Assembly: GCA_003695005.1 (NCBI GenBank)
Contig: RFJE01000371.1
Span: forward strand, 1-5,127
Length of the DNA: 5,127 nt
Reading direction: 5' to 3'
DNA from: Candidatus Hydrogenedentota bacterium
Lineage (GTDB): Bacteria > Spirochaetota > Leptospiria > Turneriellales > J094
Each line of letters starts with the position of its first letter. The first letter of the stretch is position 1. The translations under genes were made by a program, and so were the position numbers. Under the pieces are notes generated by a model, which saw only the letters and a program-made list of their open reading frames with translations, searched no databases and was not told the DNA's origin. This document shows positions 1-5,127 of this stretch, piece by piece.

Positions 1-1330
1 GTCTACTGTCCATAAATGGAAGGGAAAGTATATAAATCTTTTCTGCTTCCTGCTTGCTTTTTTCCTTTATTTTTGTAATTGCTTGTGTTATAGAAAAAGT
101 AGAAATTTTTTCTTGATGAGTTGCACTTAAGAAAGCGGATCGTTTTTTATGTGCTTCATTTACAAAAAGATGCATTGTTTTGTGATTCCACTGCCAAGAT
201 AAAACACCACTTTGTGCTAAAAAAACTTCCCACTCATGCTTGCTTAATTCCCTTAAAGCGGGAACTTGCTTGTTTGTAAAATGAATTTGTTCCGGTTTTT
301 TTTTTTTTTTTATTCTTTCTCCTTTTGAATAAAGGCTACCTTTTACTGGATTTTTTTTCGAGCTTTGTTTGCGGATAAAATATGTTAAAATTTCGTTTAG
401 TTCCTCGTTTGTTTCAAACCAATTTTGGATTACAATGGGTTTCGCTGTTTGGATTTTCGTCTGATGAATTTTTTGTTTTGTAAACACAAGAGATGGCTTT
501 TTACGTCGTAAAATTTCTAGCTTTTGTTTTTGCCATGCATATTCATCTGCTACAATATAATAATCCGGCTCTTTGCTAATTTGCGAAATTTTAGCAAGCG
601 GGTTTATAGATAAATTTCGCAGCATTACGAAAACAAATGGCGTATATTTAGAATACAGTACTTTGCCAACAGGTAGGCCTTTTTCTACGGAAAGTAAAAA
701 ACCTAGTTTATTGACTAACAGATTTTTATCAGAATTTTGTATTTGAAAACTTCCAGAATAAAGACCAGCTTTTATGTTTTTCAGGGTAAAACGGATTTCA
801 AAGTGGCCATTTATTTTTTTTTGCTTAACCTTTTTCTTTTGTAAAAAAAGAGTGATCGTGTTTGTTTTTGGAATAAAGCCTCTAGCTACTAATTCACATG
901 GTTGTTTTTCGTAGCAAATTTCGGGGACTTCCCCATCAAAAATGCCTTCTGGTTTTGTAGAGAAAGGAAGACGAATAGCATGATTCAAAACTCTTAAGTC
1001 TGCCTGATGCGTTAAAAAAATTGCATTTGATTGATTCTGTCCCTTTTTTTCGACGGGCAAATTACCATAATATTGTTTTATTTCTTCTATGGCCTTTTCA
1101 ATCGCGGAATGATTTACGTACTGCATTGCCTTTTCTGTATTTATGATTATTTTTTCTGGATGCCATAAACTCTCATTTGTAATTGTAACCCATGGACGCA
1201 GGAAAAGGATACAAAAGAAAACAACCAAGAAGAGAAAAACGTTTTTGGAAAATTCTTTTCGTCTAAAAAAAACAATGGCAAAAAAAAGAATCCAGACAAG
1301 CAAAAAAAAGGGTTGAATGGAAAAGCTCAT
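1..1330 (-). CDS. Uncharacterised two-TM membrane protein, BatA-like anchor (partial, 3' end outside window)
   Basis: I do not recognise this gene. From ATG at 1330 the frame stays open for 443 codons to the left edge, so the C-terminus is missing. Residues 8-22 and 31-44 are two very hydrophobic helices joined by a short basic loop (RRKEFSKN). The positive-inside rule puts both ends of the hairpin, and so the large remaining domain, outside the cytoplasm. This hairpin followed by RPWV resembles the N-terminal anchor of BatA/vWA and glutamine-amidotransferase-like membrane proteins. Residues about 60-115 could be a degenerate vWA fold: where DxSxS is expected there is NTEKAM, so the metal site would be lost. 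A segment near residue 260 (PDYYIVADE) fits a Rossmann-type strand; this is inference. The protein is rich in Lys, and a 16-A run encodes K341-K345. The start is supported by AAAGGA 5 nt upstream and by a one-base overlap with the recN stop. The frame is certain, the function is not. Confidence 0.85.
   Translation of the reverse strand, partial: MSFSIQPFFLLVWILFFAIVFFRRKEFSKNVFLFLVVFFCILFLRPWVTITNESLWHPEKIIINTEKAMQYVNHSAIEKAIEEIKQYYGNLPVEKKGQNQSNAIFLTHQADLRVLNHAIRLPFSTKPEGIFDGEVPEICYEKQPCELVARGFIPKTNTITLFLQKKKVKQKKINGHFEIRFTLKNIKAGLYSGSFQIQNSDKNLLVNKLGFLLSVEKGLPVGKVLYSKYTPFVFVMLRNLSINPLAKISQISKEPDYYIVADEYAWQKQKLEILRRKKPSLVFTKQKIHQTKIQTAKPIVIQNWFETNEELNEILTYFIRKQSSKKNPVKGSLYSKGERIKKKKKPEQIHFTNKQVPALRELSKHEWEVFLAQSGVLSWQWNHKTMHLFVNEAHKKRSAFLSATHQEKISTFSITQAITKIKEKSKQEAEKIYILSLPFMDSR
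296..311 (-). repeat. Homopolymer A16 tract (coding strand) within the two-TM protein gene
   Basis: Sixteen consecutive T on the + strand read as sixteen A in the coding strand. The tract supplies the last base of I340 and all of K341-K345. The frame is open on both sides, so the tract is in register as sequenced. Runs this long are prone to polymerase slippage during replication, transcription and sequencing, and a change of one base would shift the remaining reading frame. Confidence 0.9.
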
Positions 1331-3057
1331 TATTTTCCTTTATTTTGTGCTAAAATTTCTTGTGCATGCTTCATGGCGCTTTCTGTAATTTTTTCTCCAC
1401 CAATCATTCTAGCTAACTCTTCGATTCGTTGTTTTTCTGTAAGGCGGCGAATAGCCGTCCCTGCCTTTTTATCTCGGCTTACATTAAAGTGACGCACAAA
1501 AGGGGGATTCATCCCCGCCACTTGGTGCAAGTGTGTAATTACAATGACTTGTGCATTTTTTGAAAGTGAACTTAATTTATGTCCCACAGCTTCGGCAACA
1601 CGGCCACCTACCCCAGTATCTACTTCGTCAAAAATCATGGTGCCAACGGGGTCATTTTGGACAATAACAGATTTTAATGCGAGCATAATCCGGCTCATTT
1701 CTCCGCCGGAAGCAATTTTTCGAAGTGGACGCAAAGTTTCCTTTTCCGAAGCTGCAATTAAAAACTCCACAATGTCTAATCCTGTTGGATAAATCATATA
1801 CTTCCGTGTGTTTTCGCTATAAAGGCCAGCTTCATTTTTTTCCCACTTAATTGAAATTTTAAATTGAGTTTCTCCCATGCCTAAATCGGATAAATGAGCA
1901 TGTACTTCTTTTTCTAAACGCTCGGCGGCTTTGCGACGTGCAAGCGAAACTTCCGATGCTTTTTGTACAAGCTTCTTTTTAATTTCTGTAAGTTCTTTTT
2001 GGATTCTAGCCGCTTCTTCGCCGGAAAGCTCAATTCCCGAAAGCTCGTTTACCGCTTGTTCATAATATGCTTTTGCATCTTCGATACTTGGTCCATGTTT
2101 CCGTAGAATATTTTGGATTAAATCAATTCTTTCTTGTAGCATGAGCTTTTCTTCCGGATCCACTTGCAAGTTATCTGCAATCTCTCTTAAGGAAGAAGCT
2201 GCTTCTTCTAAATGAATGCTTGCTTCTCGAATTCGATCTAGCGGCTCGGTAAGAGCTGGCTCAAAATCCACATTTGAGTTTAATATAAAATCTGCTTTTG
2301 CAAGTCTTTGTAATATACTATCTTCGTCTTCTTGAATGACTCCATAAACTTGCGATATTGCCTGTAAAATGGCTTCTGCATTTTCTAAACTTTTTTCCCG
2401 AGAAAGTAACTCCTCAAAATCTGCTTGTGTGGTTAACTCGGCTTCTTCAATTTCTGCAATGTCATGACGTAAAAGCTCCATGCGTCTGTTTTTTTCTTCT
2501 TCATCTAACGATACGCTCATAAGCTTTTGCTCTAAATTTTGGTATTTTTCGTGTAACTGCTTTAGATCTTCCACTTGTTCTGTGATTCCGGCAAAGCGAT
2601 CTAAAATTTCCCGATGCGTTGCAATTTGCAAAATATTTTGGTTCTCATTTTGACCGTGAATGTCCACTAACTGACGACCGACAGTTTTTAATAAAGATAC
2701 AGGAACCTGTCGCGCATTAATAAAGGATCGACCTCGACCTTCCGTAGAAATTTCTCGTCTTAAAATAATTTCATCGTCTCCTTCAAAAAGGCCAGCGTCT
2801 TCTAAAATTTCTCGAATGGAATCGGCCACTTCTTTGCGTAAAACCGAAAGCCGAAACACTGCCTCTACCACCGAACGATGAGATCCACTGCGAATTAAAT
2901 CCGTGGTGGCTTTTGATCCTAAAACTAAATTTAGGGCGCCTAGTAAAATGGACTTCCCTGCACCTGTTTCGCCGGTAATGATATTTAAGCCTTTTCCAAA
3001 TGAAATTCTTTGCTCGTGGATTAAGGCAAAATCTTTTACGTATAGCTCTTCTAACAT
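1330..3057 (-). CDS. recN: DNA repair protein RecN (SMC-like ATPase)
   Basis: RecN is a cytoplasmic SMC-family ATPase that acts early in recombinational repair of DNA double-strand breaks, holding DNA ends and working with RecA. At 575 residues it has the usual length for the family. Visible motifs, in order: Walker A GETGAGKS at 29-36; the RecN-typical LVDIHGQNENQ at 130-140; a central coiled-coil region rich in Glu, Lys and Leu at about 150-400; the ABC signature SGGEMSR at 450-456; Walker B MIFDEVD at 474-480 with catalytic E478, followed by the D-loop; and the switch histidine H509 in THLHQVAG. Two family positions differ: GQHEHQ reads GQNENQ, and THLPQVA reads THLHQVA. Neither touches a catalytic residue, so the enzyme should be active. 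The start is 1 nt after the stop of the upstream barrel gene and has no Shine-Dalgarno sequence, which implies reinitiation from that gene. The stop overlaps the start of the next gene. Confidence 0.97.
   Translation of the reverse strand: MLEELYVKDFALIHEQRISFGKGLNIITGETGAGKSILLGALNLVLGSKATTDLIRSGSHRSVVEAVFRLSVLRKEVADSIREILEDAGLFEGDDEIILRREISTEGRGRSFINARQVPVSLLKTVGRQLVDIHGQNENQNILQIATHREILDRFAGITEQVEDLKQLHEKYQNLEQKLMSVSLDEEEKNRRMELLRHDIAEIEEAELTTQADFEELLSREKSLENAEAILQAISQVYGVIQEDEDSILQRLAKADFILNSNVDFEPALTEPLDRIREASIHLEEAASSLREIADNLQVDPEEKLMLQERIDLIQNILRKHGPSIEDAKAYYEQAVNELSGIELSGEEAARIQKELTEIKKKLVQKASEVSLARRKAAERLEKEVHAHLSDLGMGETQFKISIKWEKNEAGLYSENTRKYMIYPTGLDIVEFLIAASEKETLRPLRKIASGGEMSRIMLALKSVIVQNDPVGTMIFDEVDTGVGGRVAEAVGHKLSSLSKNAQVIVITHLHQVAGMNPPFVRHFNVSRDKKAGTAIRRLTEKQRIEELARMIGGEKITESAMKHAQEILAQNKGK
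1336..1341 (-). promoter_or_regulatory. Ribosome binding site of the two-TM protein gene, inside the recN 3' end
   Basis: AAAGGA lies 5 nt before the ATG at 1330 and within the last codons of recN. With the TAATG stop/start overlap it fixes the start and points to coupled translation with recN. It is the best Shine-Dalgarno match among the four genes. Confidence 0.65.
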
Positions 3058-3058
3058 A

Positions 3059-4357
3059 CTAAAAAATATGATTAAACATAATGTAGTTGCCCATTCCTTC
3101 TCGGCTGAACGCCGTGTCTATCATGATTATGGTAGCTAAATTCCAAGGAATGCGGATTCCAAAGCCACCAGCTACTTCGATGCCTGAGGCAATAAATTGT
3201 TTAAACGCATCTCGAGTCTCCCCTGCATCTATAAATGGCACGAGAATCACTCCAAAGTGCTCTTTCCCGAGTGTAAAATCTATGATGTGATAGCGAAATT
3301 CTAAATTAGCAAAAGCAACCCGATTGCCACGAAAGCGAGATTCCACAAACCCCCTTAAAGAACGAGCTCCCCCTAAATATGTTTCTTCCGAATCAAGTAG
3401 CACTAAAAAATTTTCACCAAAAAATGGAACATTGCCCGTTTTGCCATGCAATGCAAATCGAAATGCTAAAACCATACCTGAAAAAATCTCTTCGTACACT
3501 CGAAACTCTCCCGTAATGCCTACATATTCAAAGGAAGATCCTAGTGCAGCTGTACTGTGTGAGAAAGTCATTCCTGTTAAAATGCCGTGTTTCGGATCGG
3601 GCTCAAAATCGCGGGTATCGTAAATAAGGGCGAGTCTGTACGAATTATCCCAGCCACCACCAAACCCAATCACACGACCTGCTTCTGCATCGCGTAAGAG
3701 TAGAGTTTTACCTTCGGTATTTTCTCCATTTTTAGTAAACGAATAATCGCGGACAAAAACACGGCTAATGTGCATTCCTACGAAAGGGCGAAATTTTCCT
3801 TCTAAAAGTTCAAACCCAACACGGGGGTACAGACGCCATCTTTCAATATCCGTTTGTGTAAATTTTGAGTATGTATAACCATTATATACATGATTGAGTT
3901 TATTTTTATACTCATTGTATGATTTTGGAATACCACCAAAACTATCATCCGGCGAAGGAAACTGACTATAATAGCGACTAAAATAATTTACGACAATGTT
4001 TCTTGAATAAATCGCAGATAAGCTTAACCGAAGCGGGCTACCTAAAAAATAAGGCGCATCATAATCGATTGTGTGAAATTTTAAGCCTCGAGTGGATTGC
4101 AAGAACTGCGCATAAACGCGATGAAAATAAGGTGTGTAGTAAAAAAGTGGATTTTCCTTTTTCCCATTAAAGTAATAATAAGCACGCGCTCCATACGCAA
4201 AACCAATGTCTGTGGAATAGGCTAAAAGGGGTACACCGGTAAAAAATCCGCCTTCTTTTTTAAGACTTGCGTCTTTTTCAGACAGTTTATTTCGCGTTGG
4301 TAATTCCATTGCCTGTACACAGGAAAAAAGTAAAAATAGCGAAAAAATTTTTTTCAT
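3059..4357 (-). CDS. Omp85/BamA-family outer-membrane beta-barrel protein without POTRA domains
   Basis: This is a secreted outer-membrane beta-barrel of the bacterial surface antigen (D15/Omp85) type. About 18 residues of signal peptide lead almost directly into barrel strands rich in alternating Tyr and Phe, so there is no room for the POTRA repeats of BamA or TamA. The C-terminal part carries family hallmarks (numbered from the ATG at 4363): the lid-loop motif SLRGF with R337, the FIDAG strand at 377-381, a glycine-rich GGFGIRIP strand, and a terminal NHIF ending in Phe, the usual barrel-assembly signal. The signal peptide could be cut after VQA by signal peptidase I, or at LFSC as a relaxed lipobox. 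I chose ATG 4357 (MKKIF) because GGA sits 6 nt upstream; ATG 4363 (MSMKKIF) is in frame but directly abuts that GGA. It is first in a unit with recN, 1 nt apart. The cargo or function is unknown. POTRA-less members of the superfamily exist, but their roles are poorly defined. Confidence 0.87.
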   Translation of the reverse strand: MKKIFSLFLLFSCVQAMELPTRNKLSEKDASLKKEGGFFTGVPLLAYSTDIGFAYGARAYYYFNGKKENPLFYYTPYFHRVYAQFLQSTRGLKFHTIDYDAPYFLGSPLRLSLSAIYSRNIVVNYFSRYYSQFPSPDDSFGGIPKSYNEYKNKLNHVYNGYTYSKFTQTDIERWRLYPRVGFELLEGKFRPFVGMHISRVFVRDYSFTKNGENTEGKTLLLRDAEAGRVIGFGGGWDNSYRLALIYDTRDFEPDPKHGILTGMTFSHSTAALGSSFEYVGITGEFRVYEEIFSGMVLAFRFALHGKTGNVPFFGENFLVLLDSEETYLGGARSLRGFVESRFRGNRVAFANLEFRYHIIDFTLGKEHFGVILVPFIDAGETRDAFKQFIASGIEVAGGFGIRIPWNLATIIMIDTAFSREGMGNYIMFNHIF

Positions 4358-4387
4358 GCTCATTCCATGTTTAGAAAAAAAGATAGC

Positions 4388-4402
4388 GTTTCAATGAGAA
4401 AC
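4388..4402. promoter_or_regulatory. Inverted repeat GTTTC-N5-GAAAC, candidate operator
   Basis: A perfect 5-bp inverted repeat with a 5-nt spacer lies in the divergent intergenic region, about 31 bp upstream of the barrel gene start and 46 bp upstream of glmS. Its layout (TTTC-N5-GAAA) resembles a small dimer-binding operator. Because recN is an SOS gene in many bacteria, a LexA-like role is conceivable. A repeat this short can arise by chance. Confidence 0.25.
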
Positions 4403-4414
4403 TACATTTCCCGA

Positions 4415-4442
4415 TTGACGGCTTGTTCAGAGAAAATTTACT
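4415..4442 (+). promoter_or_regulatory. Candidate sigma-70-type promoter of glmS
   Basis: TTGACG at 4415-4420 (5 of 6 matches to the -35 consensus) is followed after 16 nt by TTTACT at 4437-4442 (4 of 6 to the -10 consensus). Transcription would begin near 4448-4449, at or next to the glmS ATG, implying little or no 5' leader. That agrees with the lack of a Shine-Dalgarno sequence. The -10 match is modest, so this is tentative. Confidence 0.35.
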
Positions 4443-4447
4443 TAATT

Positions 4448-5127
4448 ATGTGCGGAATCGTTGGCTATTGTGGAAAGAAATCCGCGGAAACTGTTTTATT
4501 AGTTGGACTGAAAAAATTAGAATATCGTGGTTATGACTCCGCAGGAATTGCTGTGCTCGACCAAGGTGACCTCGTTGTTCATAAAATACGTGGTAAAATT
4601 GATGGACTCGAAGCTTTGCTAAAAGGACAAAATTTAAGAGGAAATGTGGGCATTGGTCATACTCGTTGGGCTACGCATGGAGAGCCTTCGAAATTAAATT
4701 CTCATCCTCATACCAATCGCCAAGGCAGTATAGCCGTAGTTCACAATGGTATTATTGAAAACTATTTAGAGCTGAAACGAGAATTACAAAGCGAAGGTTA
4801 TATTTTTGCAAGCTTTACCGATACTGAAGTTATCCCGCATCTTGTGGATAAGTACTTACAGGAAGGTTTCGATTTACAGACAGCTTTTTTTCATGCCATA
4901 AAAAGATTAGAAGGAAAGTATGCCATTGGTTTAGTGTGCGATAAAGAACCTGAAAAAGTATATTTTGCTCGCAATGGGAATCCACTTTTAATTGGTCGGG
5001 ATAAAGAAAAACAAGAATGGTTACTAGCCTCTGATATTCCAGCACTTGTTCCTATTGCAAAAGAGTATATGTACTTATCGGACGAACAATGGGGAGTCTT
5101 TTCTGTAGAAGGAATTGAACTTTATGA
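4448..5127 (+). CDS. glmS: Glutamine--fructose-6-phosphate aminotransferase, N-terminal part (partial, 3' end outside window)
   Basis: GlmS makes glucosamine-6-phosphate from fructose-6-phosphate and glutamine in the cytoplasm, the first committed step towards UDP-GlcNAc for peptidoglycan and lipopolysaccharide. The 226 codons present cover nearly all of the glutaminase (Ntn, class II amidotransferase) domain. The start is fixed by MCGIVGY, because Cys2 becomes the N-terminal nucleophile once Met is removed. Other visible family motifs are EYRGYDSAGIA (25-35), GHTRWATHG (70-78) with the glutamine-binding Arg and Trp, HNGIIENY (99-106), TDTEVIPHL (124-132) and RLEGKYAIGLV near 155-165. The two sugar isomerase (SIS) domains of the roughly 610-residue enzyme lie beyond the window. 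No Shine-Dalgarno sequence is evident before the ATG. It is transcribed divergently from the barrel/recN unit and shows no sign of damage in the part seen. Confidence 0.97.
   Translation, partial: MCGIVGYCGKKSAETVLLVGLKKLEYRGYDSAGIAVLDQGDLVVHKIRGKIDGLEALLKGQNLRGNVGIGHTRWATHGEPSKLNSHPHTNRQGSIAVVHNGIIENYLELKRELQSEGYIFASFTDTEVIPHLVDKYLQEGFDLQTAFFHAIKRLEGKYAIGLVCDKEPEKVYFARNGNPLLIGRDKEKQEWLLASDIPALVPIAKEYMYLSDEQWGVFSVEGIELY

Larger units (their letters stand above)
4358..4447. other. Divergent intergenic region between the barrel/recN unit and glmS
   Basis: This is the only non-coding stretch of the window. It must hold the glmS promoter and probably that of the leftward three-gene unit. On the - strand TTGAAA (4394-4389) and TAAACA (4373-4368) are 15 nt apart, a weak promoter pair, and I am not confident in it. 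A TATCTT hexamer (4385-4380) is another possible -10 but has no good -35. The region is too short for a glmS ribozyme, and I see no terminator. Confidence 0.6.

Noticed and set aside
261..311. GGAAC...GTTCC inverted repeat followed by T16 on the + strand, resembling an intrinsic terminator
   Set aside because: The stem is only 5 bp with a loop of about 23 nt, and it lies inside an open coding frame on the - strand with no + strand gene to end. The T run is better explained as lysine codons.
1..1329. A long non-coding or decayed region left of recN
   Set aside because: Codon-by-codon reading of the - strand shows an uninterrupted 443-codon frame with a good ribosome binding site; it simply lacks its stop inside the window.
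1544..1792. Open + strand frame of 82 codons
   Set aside because: It is antisense to the conserved ATPase end of recN, has no recognisable protein features, and exists only because of the recN codon pattern.
2903..3623. Three short + strand open frames (2903-3139, 3087-3290, 3324-3623)
   Set aside because: All are antisense to recN or the barrel gene, overlap one another, and show no protein family features.
4358..4447. A glmS ribozyme or other leader riboswitch before glmS
   Set aside because: The gap is about 90 bp, is shared with a divergent gene, and shows no ribozyme-like pairing; the candidate promoter lies right next to the start codon.
4830..5045. Open - strand frame of 71 codons
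   Set aside because: It lies antisense to the conserved glutaminase domain of glmS and has no ribosome binding site or family resemblance.

Overview
This AT-rich window comes from a bacterium with an outer membrane, because it encodes an Omp85-type beta-barrel protein with a signal peptide and a C-terminal phenylalanine. The low G+C, the Lys/Phe-rich proteins and an LFSC sequence in the signal peptide that could be a relaxed lipobox would fit a Leptospira-like spirochaete. That placement is only a guess, since the window contains no rRNA or other lineage marker.

Layout: an 84-99 bp intergenic region (about 4358-4447) separates two divergent transcription units. To the right, on the + strand, is the 5' part of glmS (glucosamine-6-phosphate synthase), which runs off the end of the window. 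To the left, on the - strand, is a tightly packed three-gene unit: a POTRA-less Omp85/surface-antigen barrel (4357-3059), then recN (3057-1330), then a partial, unrecognised two-TM membrane protein (1330 to 1) that runs off the left end. The barrel stop and recN start are 1 nt apart (TAGTATG). The recN stop and the next start share one base (TAATG). The three reading frames therefore form a translationally coupled chain with no room for internal promoters or terminators between them.

The known roles are cell-wall precursor synthesis (GlmS) and DNA double-strand-break repair (RecN). The two envelope proteins around RecN have no obvious functional link to it. The most notable points are the uncharacterised membrane protein, which has a BatA-like anchor and perhaps a degenerate vWA domain, the A16 homopolymer inside its coding sequence, the coupling of a DNA-repair gene to two envelope genes, and a small perfect inverted repeat in the divergent promoter region that could be an operator. 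I found no RNA gene, mobile element, CRISPR array or convincing terminator.
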